This document shows, piece after piece, positions 1-5,741 of a DNA stretch of 15,006 nucleotides (positions are counted from its first letter, which is position 1; each line of letters starts with the position of its first letter). The position numbers and the translations under genes are program-made. The notes under the pieces were generated by a model that saw only the letters and a program-made list of their open reading frames with translations, did no database searches and was not told the DNA's origin. Source of the stretch: Saprospiraceae bacterium (GTDB lineage Bacteria; Bacteroidota; Bacteroidia; Chitinophagales; Saprospiraceae); contig JAEUUM010000110.1 in NCBI GenBank assembly GCA_016787375.1, positions 1 to 15,006 of the forward strand, in the 5' to 3' direction.

Positions 1-11
1 AAATGAAATTG

Positions 12-70
12 TTCCTTGTGGGCTCCGTTCCGCTTCGGCTACGCCTACGCTGCACTATGCCCACAAGGAA
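12..70. repeat. Long hairpin with 12-bp perfect arms
   Basis: TTCCTTGTGGGC (12-23) is the exact reverse complement of GCCCACAAGGAA (59-70). The 35-nt loop is GC-rich and made of CGCTTCGGCTACGCCTACGC-like sequence, unlike the AT-rich surroundings. It may be an extragenic palindrome or the end of a gene unit that lies to the left of the window. No gene is visible between 1 and 230. Confidence 0.6.
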
Positions 71-180
71 TTAAATAAATCTAATAATTATGAATAAGAA
101 ATTCTACTTTTGAATTGTACTAAAAAAGGGAAGCCTTCAACACACAACACAGTTGGGCGCGATGTTTCCAACGAAGTAAT

Positions 181-230
181 TAAATTGGAAATTGGAATTG
201 TTTGAATCGCTTTTAATTATATTTGCTTAG
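181..230 (+). promoter_or_regulatory. Promoter core related to the stem-loop elements
   Basis: The sequence AAATTGG..ATTGGAATT followed by TATATTTG (218-225) resembles the loop core of the elements at 725-866 and 922-1067. TATATTTG fits the Bacteroidota -7 box TAnnTTTG; the -33 box is weak. The ATG of the next gene lies only five bases beyond the -7 box, so its mRNA would have almost no leader. Just upstream, GTTGG (152-156) and CCAAC (168-172) can pair. No complementary right arm was found, so this would be a partial element. Confidence 0.55.
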
Positions 231-479
231 ATGCCAACAGTATTATTTATTTTAGGATGGAGAATATACTTCTACTCCAATGAAGGAAGTGAACCGATTC
301 ATGTTCATGGCGAAAAAGGAAATATGGAATGTAAATATTGGATTTTAGTTGAAGAAATGGACATTCGTGAAGAATTTACATTTAATATGTCACCAAAGGA
401 TAAAAGAGATGTTCGTAAAATAATTTTTAATAATTTTGACACTATCGTAGATGCTTGGAATAACTTTTTTAAAAAATAA
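231..479 (+). CDS. DUF4160 family protein
   Basis: This 82-residue protein starts MPTVL and carries the features of DUF4160: an N-terminal aromatic strand segment (W-R-I-Y-F-Y-S-N at residues 10-17), then E-P-I-H-V-H-G-E-K-G at about 21-30, followed by a charged helical C-terminus. The length is normal for the family. The ATG at 231 sits directly behind a -7 box, which supports this start and suggests near-leaderless expression. The stop is three bases before the next gene, so the two form an operon. DUF4160 and DUF2442 proteins are commonly neighbours and have been suspected to form toxin-antitoxin-like pairs; which member would be toxic cannot be told from this sequence. The family call is firm, the function is not. 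Confidence 0.85.
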   Translation: MPTVLFILGWRIYFYSNEGSEPIHVHGEKGNMECKYWILVEEMDIREEFTFNMSPKDKRDVRKIIFNNFDTIVDAWNNFFKK

Positions 480-482
480 ATT

Positions 483-716
483 ATGGTAGTAACTCATAAA
501 ATAGAGAAAATTGAATTTCGTTCTGATTTAATGCTATTATATATTGATGGACAAGAAATACAAGTTCCATTAGAAAAAGTATCAGAACGTCTTCGAAGAG
601 CATCAGATATTGAAAGAGATATGTTTAAAATCTCGCCTTCCGGTTATGGTATTCATTGGCCTTTAATTGATGAAGATTTATCAGTTGAAAAATTATTATC
701 AGAATTTGGTTCATAG
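483..716 (+). CDS. DUF2442 family protein
   Basis: This 77-residue protein matches DUF2442: an N-terminal beta region ending in the L-Y-I-D-G turn (about residues 19-23), a middle R-R-A-S-D-I segment, and the signature end G-Y-G-I-H-W-P-L-I-D-E-D-L-S-V-E-K-L-L (about 54-72). The C-terminal W-P-x-x-D-E-D-L-S-V-x-x-L-L pattern is the most diagnostic part. It follows the DUF4160 gene by three bases and has no promoter of its own. The partner may be an antitoxin or accessory protein of a TA-like pair, which is inference from the conserved pairing. The gene ends nine bases before a large stem-loop element that probably closes this gene unit. Confidence 0.85.
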   Translation: MVVTHKIEKIEFRSDLMLLYIDGQEIQVPLEKVSERLRRASDIERDMFKISPSGYGIHWPLIDEDLSVEKLLSEFGS

Positions 717-724
717 GCTAACAC

Positions 725-866
725 CTCGCCCAACGTGGTATTTTTAAAAAGCCGGCCAATGGAATGAAATTAGGCATTTGGAATTCTATTGAACAATTGT
801 ACTTTTGTTAAGCAACGGAAGGATATTTTCGGCTCTTTCAAAAATACCAAAATCGTTGGCCGCGAG
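725..866 (+). repeat. Stem-loop element with internal promoter, copy A (attC-like)
   Basis: The left arm (725-754, starting CTCGCCCAACG and ending GCCG) pairs with the right arm (830-866, starting CGGC and ending CGTTGGCCGCGAG) with few mismatches and small bulges. The loop of about 75 nt contains a Bacteroidota-type promoter. The outer ends GCCCAAC and CGTTGGCC recall the R boxes of integron attC sites (RYYYAAC and GTTRRRY), but the right box does not fit exactly. The loop core is shared with copies B and C while the arms are not. Between this copy and the next (867-921) I see only a small hairpin, ACTTAA-CTAA-TTAAGT at 898-913, and no gene. Confidence 0.7.
777..807 (+). promoter_or_regulatory. 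Promoter inside stem-loop copy A
   Basis: TTTG (777-780) and TACTTTTG (800-807) are separated by 19 bases, which fits the Bacteroidota consensus TTTG-N19/20-TAnnTTTG. The promoter points rightwards, out of the element towards the Crp/Fnr gene. There is no gene directly behind it before the next element. Confidence 0.6.
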
Positions 867-921
867 CTGTTTTTCTTGCGTTACTAAAGCTTTGTTTACT
901 TAACTAATTAAGTGACCAGCC

Positions 922-1067
922 CTCGGCCAACTTCGGTCTACAGCTAGCCGGGTCAATGGAAGTAAATTAGGCAATTGGAATTCTATTAAGCACTATATTT
1001 GTTTTAGCAACGTACGGATATGTCCGCCCAGCTGTAAACCGTGTTCGTTGGTGGCAATTTTGCCGAG
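922..1067 (+). repeat. Stem-loop element with internal promoter, copy B
   Basis: The left arm (925-951, GGCCAACTTCGG...AGCTAGCCGG) pairs with the right arm (1024-1052, CCGCCCAGCT...GTTCGTTGG), with internal mismatches. An outer CTCGGC (922-927) can also pair with GCCGAG (1062-1067), enclosing a small GGCAA/TTGCC hairpin at the right end. Positions 926-1057 are collinear without gaps with 6641-6772; I count about ten mismatches in 132 bases. The two direct repeats enclose the Crp-regulon block. Confidence 0.8.
974..1001 (+). promoter_or_regulatory. Promoter inside stem-loop copy B, reading into the Crp/Fnr gene
   Basis: TATATTTG at 994-1001 is a full match to the -7 box. An upstream ATTG at 974-977 is the nearest -33-like sequence, at a spacing of 16, shorter than usual. 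Transcription would start near 1006 and give a leader of about 75 nt containing the right arm of the element before the ATG at 1084. Confidence 0.5.
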
Positions 1068-1083
1068 ACAAACAATATAAACA

Positions 1084-1668
1084 ATGATAGATAAACTAAT
1101 TCAACATATCAACAGTAAAATCGAAAACAAATTAAGTCAACATGATATTGATTTACTATCAGATGTTTTTCGAACGAAGAAAATACGCAAACATCAATAT
1201 TTTATTCAAGAAGGTGACATATGCAAAATTGCTGGATTTGTTGTAAAAGGCGCCTTAAAGAAATATACAATTGATGATACTGGAAAGGAAAATATTTTTG
1301 AATTATATATTGAAAATTGGTGGGCAGGCGACAAGGAAAGTTTTATGACAGACACGCCAACACCTTACTATATAGATGCGTATGAAGATACCGAAATGTT
1401 GGTAATTTCAAAAGTTGACTTTCTGAGTAAGCTAAATAAGTTATCATTTTTTTCAGAGTTTAATCGAGCACTTACTGAACGACAATCGTTTCAATTAATG
1501 AAAAGATTACGCTCCTCGCAAACTCTTACAGCCGAGCAGAAACTCGAAGAATTGCAAAATACATATCCAGAATTTTTCCAACGATTTCCACAACATATTA
1601 TTGCTTCCTATTTGGGAATGACGAAAGAAACTTTAAGTCGAATTAGAAGCAATACCTTAAGAAAATAA
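1084..1668 (+). CDS. Crp/Fnr-family transcriptional regulator
   Basis: This 194-residue protein has the Crp/Fnr layout: an N-terminal cyclic-nucleotide-binding-like beta-roll (about residues 20-115, with F-I-Q-E-G-D at 40-45 and V-V-K-G-A-L-K at 53-59), a dimer helix (about 118-142), and a C-terminal winged helix. The recognition helix is T-K-E-T-L-S-R (180-186). Its E, S and R match the residues with which E. coli FNR reads TTGAT (E209, S212, R213). It has a single cysteine (C47), so it cannot hold an FNR-type iron-sulfur cluster. The ligand is unknown and the phosphate-binding motif of CRP is not evident. Two matching operators lie downstream at 1691 and 2861, so it very likely controls the neighbouring genes. 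Activation rather than repression is inferred from operator position. Confidence 0.9.
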   Translation: MIDKLIQHINSKIENKLSQHDIDLLSDVFRTKKIRKHQYFIQEGDICKIAGFVVKGALKKYTIDDTGKENIFELYIENWWAGDKESFMTDTPTPYYIDAYEDTEMLVISKVDFLSKLNKLSFFSEFNRALTERQSFQLMKRLRSSQTLTAEQKLEELQNTYPEFFQRFPQHIIASYLGMTKETLSRIRSNTLRK

Positions 1669-1686
1669 TTAATCGAAAATAAAGAG

Positions 1687-1708
1687 AACGTTGACTTAAA
1701 TCAACGTT
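1687..1708 (+). promoter_or_regulatory. Crp/Fnr operator 1
   Basis: The core TTGACTTAAATCAA (1691-1704) is an FNR-type site, TTGA(T/C)-N4-ATCAA, flanked by AACG and CGTT so that the near-palindrome covers 22 bp with one pair mismatched. Its centre is 53.5 bp upstream of the first base of the -7 box, about -65 from the likely transcription start. This is a position used by class I activators. Confidence 0.8.
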
Positions 1709-1758
1709 TTATTTTGCCTTACCTCATCGTTCATGTGATATTTGACATTGCATTTTTG
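1708..1758 (+). promoter_or_regulatory. Promoter of the beta-lactamase-fold lipoprotein gene
   Basis: The -7 box is CATTTTTG (1751-1758), a C-for-T variant of TAnnTTTG. A 24-bp block at 1708-1731 (core TTTTGCCTTACCTCATCG) is identical to 2878-2901 in the next promoter. No clear TTTG is present at -33, which suits an activator-dependent promoter. Confidence 0.65.
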
Positions 1759-1790
1759 CAGTCTTAAATCTAGTAAAATGAAAAAAAAGA

Positions 1791-2726
1791 ATGATTCTAA
1801 TGGCAGCCTTTGCAGGGCTTATGTTTTTCACATCATGTAAAAAAAACGATGACACATTAACCATCAATTTTGCGGCACCACCATCAACAACTATAGTAAA
1901 AAGTGGCACAGTTAAAGTTATCACAGAAAACAATGTAAGATTTCATGTGTTGGAATTCGGCAAAACAGTTACAAGTACAATTGTGGAAACCGAAAATGCA
2001 ATTACAATTGTAGATGTAGGATTTGGATTAATTGCTAATTCAGGGCAAGAATTACGTGCTTACGCGGATTCGATAAAAAAACCTATGAACATTATTATTA
2101 CACATGACCATCGTGATCATTTTATGAATCTTGAACATTTTAACGACATTGCTGTGTATGCAGAAGCAAAAAGCGCTTCACTCTTATTGGCTGATACAAA
2201 TTTTACTAACGTGTATAAAGGGAATGTAATTGCTGTTAATGGATCTCAAAGTATAGATGGTTTAGACTATATGTTTGGTGATATTTCCAATACCGAAGCC
2301 CCTGAAAATGGTTATATATCAATACCTAGTTTGCAATCCTTTTTTCCAGGTGATTTAACTTTCAATAAGGCACATACGTTTATAAGAGATTATACTCCAT
2401 TAGATGGTACTGACGAACTTACAGGATGGATCAATAGTTTGCAATATCTAAAAAATCAGTTTGGAAGTTACAAGCATATTTTTGTAGGACATAATGGATA
2501 CAGCGACAATGTAAGTGACTTAATAGACGCGAATATTGCATATTTGAAAGATGCACAAGGTTTGATAAAAGGGACCAAGAAATTAACAAACGGAGCCTAT
2601 GCATCAACAGTAAAACAAGTAGTAGATGAACTAGCATTGCTTTATCCAGATTATGGACCAGGTGGTTTGTACTTAGCATTACCAGATGCATTTTACCCTG
2701 GCGATCCGGGTGCATTGTGGTTTTAA
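1791..2726 (+). CDS. Metallo-beta-lactamase-fold lipoprotein
   Basis: The protein of 311 residues has a hydrophobic leader with a lipobox-like F-T-S-C (C16), so it is probably lipidated and faces the periplasm or the outer membrane. The fold's motif H-D-H-R-D-H (105-110) is intact, with later P-G-D (D188) and V-G-H-N (H234) as further ligands. The segment before the P-G-D reads T-E-A-P-E-N-G-Y where most hydrolases have P-G-H-T-x-G, so one zinc-ligand histidine seems to be missing. The substrate is unknown. The start is doubtful: an ATG at 1778 is followed by eight A's that put it out of frame. With seven A's it would read M-K-K-R-M-I-L-M, a much better lipoprotein leader. The gene lies behind Crp/Fnr operator 1 and ends in a strong terminator. 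Confidence 0.8.
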   Translation: MILMAAFAGLMFFTSCKKNDDTLTINFAAPPSTTIVKSGTVKVITENNVRFHVLEFGKTVTSTIVETENAITIVDVGFGLIANSGQELRAYADSIKKPMNIIITHDHRDHFMNLEHFNDIAVYAEAKSASLLLADTNFTNVYKGNVIAVNGSQSIDGLDYMFGDISNTEAPENGYISIPSLQSFFPGDLTFNKAHTFIRDYTPLDGTDELTGWINSLQYLKNQFGSYKHIFVGHNGYSDNVSDLIDANIAYLKDAQGLIKGTKKLTNGAYASTVKQVVDELALLYPDYGPGGLYLALPDAFYPGDPGALWF

Positions 2727-2745
2727 GATGATGATGAGAATGAAT

Positions 2746-2779
2746 AAAAAGGCTTGTAGAATTTCGCAAGCCTTTTTCT
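2746..2779. terminator. Strong intrinsic terminator after the lipoprotein gene
   Basis: AAAAAGGCTTG (2746-2756) and CAAGCCTTTTT (2767-2777) form a perfect 11-bp stem with a 10-nt loop, followed by TCT. It has T runs on both strands and could work in both directions, separating the lipoprotein gene from the next promoter. Confidence 0.85.
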
Positions 2780-2858
2780 ATTTACTAGCCTTATCCATAC
2801 TATCAACTAAATTAATATGGTTGATGGAATAAAAATGAATAAATTAAACAGTCAAAAA

Positions 2859-2876
2859 TGTTGATTTACATCAACA
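2859..2876 (+). promoter_or_regulatory. Crp/Fnr operator 2
   Basis: The core TTGATTTACATCAA (2861-2874) is an exact TTGAT-N4-ATCAA site, inside an 18-bp near-palindrome flanked by TG and CA. The centre is again 53.5 bp upstream of the -7 box, the same as operator 1. Confidence 0.85.
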
Positions 2877-2877
2877 C

Positions 2878-2928
2878 TTTATTTTGCCTTACCTCATCGT
2901 TTAGAAGCATTTTGCTTTCGCATCTTTG
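2878..2928 (+). promoter_or_regulatory. Promoter of the SnoaL-YceI-cytochrome operon
   Basis: The -7 box is CATCTTTG (2921-2928). The block 2878-2901 is identical over 24 bases to 1708-1731, whereas the bases between this block and the -7 box differ. As in the first promoter there is no good -33 TTTG. Confidence 0.65.
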
Positions 2929-2954
2929 CAGTATAAATTTTAAAATAAATAAAG

Positions 2955-3311
2955 ATGTCAAACTTACAAAATGTAAAAGACCTGCATCAAAATTATGTAA
3001 ACGCAGGTAAGCTTTTAGAAGGCTTTGAAAAATACTATGCTGAAAACGTAGTTATGCAAGAATTAGGCGAAGATCCAAGAATTGGAAAAGATACCAATCG
3101 CACACATGAAATTAATTTTATGCAAAGCATAAAAGAAGTACATGGTGCCGCAATTTTAAGTTTTGCAGAAGATGCTGCAAATAATAAAACCATGGTAGAA
3201 AGTTGGATGGATTTAACTTTTGCAAATGACTTCAGAATAAAAATGCAACAAGTAGCTGCACAAACTTGGGAAAATGGTTTAATTGTGAATGAAATATTTT
3301 ATCACAAATAA
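2955..3311 (+). CDS. SnoaL-like (NTF2-fold) protein
   Basis: This 118-residue cytoplasmic protein has the layout of small NTF2/SnoaL-like proteins: an N-terminal helix pair (V-K-D-L-H-Q-N-Y-V-N at 7-16), then F-E-K-Y-Y-A-E-N-V-V-M-Q-E (24-36), which is the usual 'fill the cone' strand, and C-terminal strands ending I-V-N-E-I-F-Y-H-K. No signal peptide is present. Members act as ketosteroid isomerase-like enzymes or as small-molecule carriers, and many are uncharacterised, so the substrate cannot be named. It is the first gene of the operon behind Crp/Fnr operator 2 and is followed after 13 bases by the YceI gene. Confidence 0.8.
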   Translation: MSNLQNVKDLHQNYVNAGKLLEGFEKYYAENVVMQELGEDPRIGKDTNRTHEINFMQSIKEVHGAAILSFAEDAANNKTMVESWMDLTFANDFRIKMQQVAAQTWENGLIVNEIFYHK

Positions 3312-3324
3312 AAACAAACGAAAA

Positions 3325-3870
3325 ATGAAATTAAATAACAAAATAAGTGTTACTGTTTTAATTGGTGCTTTTATAATGCTTTCTGCATTTGCTATCAATA
3401 ACGCGATGAATTGGCAAATTCAAAGCGGATATTCCATCAAATTTTCTGGTAAGGATATTGAAGGCGATTTTGAAAAAATAAGTGGAGAGATTGCCTTTGA
3501 TGCCAATAATTTGCCCAACTCTAAAATGAATGTAAATATTGACGTCACTTCTATTGCAACAGGAAATTGGTTAAAGAATCGACATGCAAAAAGTGATAAA
3601 TGGTTCAATGCAGAGAAATTTCCAATAATCAATTTCACTTCTTCAAATTTTACAAAATCAAATAATGGCTATCTGGTGCATGGTATATTGGATATGCATG
3701 GTGTGAAGAAACTCATTACAATTCCATTTACATTTCAAAAAAATTTATTCAACGGAAGCTTTAAGGTAAATAGAGTTGATTATGGAGTTGGCAACTTAGA
3801 AGGCATGTCGAAAAAAGTTTCAAATGAAATTAATATCACTATTTCAGTTCCCGTAAAAAATATCAAGTAA
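3325..3870 (+). CDS. YceI-family periplasmic protein
   Basis: The ATG at 3325 gives 181 residues with a proper leader (M-K-L-N-N-K-I then a hydrophobic stretch to A-F-A, about residues 1-22). An in-frame ATG at 3289 would overlap the SnoaL gene and spoil the leader, so it was not used. The mature part shows the YceI pattern: Y-S-I-K-F (31-35) and D-I-E-G-D-F, V-N-I-D-V-T-S-I-x-T-G (71-81), then R-H-A-K-S-D-K-W-F-N-A-E-K-F-P and I-N-F-T-S. It ends with V-N-R-x-D-Y-G-V-G. The fold is a lipocalin-like barrel that binds polyisoprenoid or amphiphilic molecules in known members. A periplasmic carrier of an isoprenoid quinone-like ligand is plausible next to a cytochrome, but this is inference. Confidence 0.88.
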   Translation: MKLNNKISVTVLIGAFIMLSAFAINNAMNWQIQSGYSIKFSGKDIEGDFEKISGEIAFDANNLPNSKMNVNIDVTSIATGNWLKNRHAKSDKWFNAEKFPIINFTSSNFTKSNNGYLVHGILDMHGVKKLITIPFTFQKNLFNGSFKVNRVDYGVGNLEGMSKKVSNEINITISVPVKNIK

Positions 3871-3892
3871 AAATTAAAGAAATCTAACAGAA

Positions 3893-4258
3893 ATGAATCA
3901 AAAAAGTATTTCAATCATAATTGCTTCGGCAATTTGTATAACTTTGTTTACGCAATGTAAGAAGGAAGAAATAGATATTGTAGATTGTAGTAGTGTTACG
4001 CCAACTTATACGTTGAACATTAAATTTATTATGGATGCAAATTGTGTTTCTTCTGGATGTCATAATGCATCATCTAAAAAATCAGGATATGATTTAAGCA
4101 GCTATGACGCTACGAAATCAGCTGGCGGTAATAAAGCCTTTGTTGCTTCTGTTCAACATAAATCAGGATATACAAAAATGCCCAAAGGCGCTTCAAAACT
4201 TTCCGATGCAGATGTAAAATCTATTACTTGTTGGGTTCAGAATGGAATGCCAAATTAG
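3893..4258 (+). CDS. c-type cytochrome lipoprotein with CxxxxCH haem site
   Basis: The 121-residue protein begins with a lipoprotein leader (hydrophobic residues 7-18, lipobox L-F-T-Q-C with C22). The haem-binding motif is C-V-S-S-G-C-H (C51, C56, H57), the CxxxxCH variant common in Planctomycetes and Bacteroidota instead of CxxCH. M96 in K-M-P-K-G is the likely axial ligand, followed by the L-S-D-A-D-V-K helix typical of class I cytochromes. It is one small haem domain anchored in the cell envelope. It lies 22 bases after the YceI gene in the same operon and probably carries electrons to or from a partner outside this window. Confidence 0.85.
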   Translation: MNQKSISIIIASAICITLFTQCKKEEIDIVDCSSVTPTYTLNIKFIMDANCVSSGCHNASSKKSGYDLSSYDATKSAGGNKAFVASVQHKSGYTKMPKGASKLSDADVKSITCWVQNGMPN

Positions 4259-4331
4259 GATTTTCATAACTGTAGATTTTCTTTAATTCATTAATATTTT
4301 AATTAACAATCAAAAATTTAAATTCAATAAA

Positions 4332-4739
4332 ATGACAAATACAAATACTTCAAAAGGTTTGCACATTGCATTATGGGTAGTGCAATCATTATTAGCGATT
4401 ATGTTTTTAATGGCAGGTGCAAACAAATTATTTCAATCCATACCAGAACTTGCTAAAATGCTTCCATGGGTAACACAAGTTCCTGAAGGTATGGTACGAT
4501 TTATCGGTATCAGTGAACTTATAGGAGGACTCGGCTTATTGCTTCCTTCCATTTTAAGAGTAAAACCAAACTTGACACCCTATGCAGCCATTGGTCTTGC
4601 AGTGATTATGCTATTTGCTACTATATTTCATATTATGCAAGGTGAAACTTCGGTTATTGCTATGCCTATCATATTTATGGTTATGGCAGTTTTCGTAGCT
4701 TGGGGTAGAAGTAAACGAGTACCAATTTTAGCAAGGTAA
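4332..4739 (+). CDS. DoxX-like four-helix membrane protein
   Basis: This 135-residue protein has four predicted membrane helices (about residues 11-30, 55-74, 84-102 and 107-124). The first contains L-A-I-M-F-L-M-A-G-A-N-K-L, characteristic of DoxX-like proteins, and the loop before helix 2 has the usual G-I-S-E-L-I-G-G-L-G-L-L-L. Known DoxX relatives are linked to quinone or thiosulfate oxidation and redox-stress complexes. The specific role here is unknown. A 73-base gap separates it from the cytochrome gene; the gap is AT-rich with no clear promoter, so I keep it in the operon. Confidence 0.85.
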   Translation: MTNTNTSKGLHIALWVVQSLLAIMFLMAGANKLFQSIPELAKMLPWVTQVPEGMVRFIGISELIGGLGLLLPSILRVKPNLTPYAAIGLAVIMLFATIFHIMQGETSVIAMPIIFMVMAVFVAWGRSKRVPILAR

Positions 4740-4748
4740 TTTTTATAT

Positions 4749-5720
4749 ATGGAAAGAAAAGCCTTTATAAAAAATATTTTAGGAACATCCCTCTTGATCG
4801 GATTAGATGGTGTTTCCTCAATTACAAATGCTCTGACAAATATGACAGAAAATACTAGCACAAATGACTTGTACGCAGCTTTTGGTGCAATACATTTAAA
4901 TAATACTTCATTAGAAAAAGCTAAGACATTTTGGACATCAATAATGGGTTTGAAACTTAGAAAAGCCACATCAGATTCAGCAGAGTTCGGATCGGAGAAT
5001 AAAACACTTGTTGTTATCCATCAATCGGCTAAAGTTTCATATAAGGAAGGTTATAGTGGATTATACCACTTTGCTATTCATCTTTCAAAAAGTGAATTTG
5101 CTAAAGCTTTATACCGATTACAACAAAGCAAATATCCATGTTCTCCTATTGATCATACCATGTCGAAATCAATTTACCTCAATGATCCGGATGGAATTAC
5201 CATAGAGTTTGCTCAAGAAACGCCTGAACGATTTAAAAGAGTTGTTACGGAAGGAGGATTGCGTATGGAGGATTCACATGGAACTATAAGATCCGCATCA
5301 GCACCATTGGATTTAGATGTTGTTCTAAAAGAGTTAAAAGATAAGGATTTGTCGAAGCCAATATCTGATGATAGTAAAATTGGTCATATTCATTTGTATG
5401 CAAACGATGTACAAAGTTCAGATACATTCTATAAAAAATTAGGCTTTGAACAATTTAATTATTTCCCACAATTTATGTATGCTGATGTAAGCTGTGGTGG
5501 TCCATACAAACATCGTGTTGCCATGAACTCATGGCATGGTATAAATAAACCATTAGCGCCAAAAGATAGTGCTGGCATGAACCATTACCACATCATATTC
5601 GATACAAAAACTATGCTTGAGAAAGCGATTAAATCTGTGGCAAAAGTAGAAGAAAAGGACGGAGGATATTGGGTAAATGATCCAACTGGAAATTTGATTT
5701 TACTGTCTTGCAAAGTTTAA
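4749..5720 (+). CDS. Two-domain VOC (glyoxalase/dioxygenase fold) protein
   Basis: The 323-residue protein has an N-terminal R-K-A-F-I-K plus hydrophobic segment (2-19) that looks like a weak export signal, then two VOC domains. The first (about 44-160) keeps a full metal set: H49, H107 and E153 in D-P-D-G-I-T-I-E-F. The second (about 210-321) has H215 and H279 but reads G-N-L-I-L-L where the metal-binding Glu should be, so it is probably structural. This resembles CatE-like catechol 2,3-dioxygenase or glyoxalase-type proteins. The true reaction is not determinable. It begins nine bases after the DoxX-like gene. Presence of a quinone/aromatic-type fold beside DoxX and YceI suggests handling of reactive quinones or electrophiles. 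Confidence 0.82.
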   Translation: MERKAFIKNILGTSLLIGLDGVSSITNALTNMTENTSTNDLYAAFGAIHLNNTSLEKAKTFWTSIMGLKLRKATSDSAEFGSENKTLVVIHQSAKVSYKEGYSGLYHFAIHLSKSEFAKALYRLQQSKYPCSPIDHTMSKSIYLNDPDGITIEFAQETPERFKRVVTEGGLRMEDSHGTIRSASAPLDLDVVLKELKDKDLSKPISDDSKIGHIHLYANDVQSSDTFYKKLGFEQFNYFPQFMYADVSCGGPYKHRVAMNSWHGINKPLAPKDSAGMNHYHIIFDTKTMLEKAIKSVAKVEEKDGGYWVNDPTGNLILLSCKV

Positions 5721-5741
5721 TGGTTAAAGGTAATTAATAAG

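Noticed and set aside
137..149. TCAACACACAACA occurs here and at 6249-6261 near the chimeric junction
   Set aside because: A 13-base match is expected about once by chance in 15 kb, so it does not show a recombination site.
725..1067. Canonical integron attC sites
   Set aside because: Only part of the R-box consensus fits (GCCCAAC yes, GTTGGCC and GTTGGTG no), no unpaired-base pattern could be verified, and no integrase is present; the attC-like label is kept only as a hypothesis.
3289..3324. Upstream in-frame ATG for the YceI gene
   Set aside because: It overlaps the SnoaL gene and would put a hydrophilic stretch before the signal peptide; the ATG at 3325 gives a normal leader.
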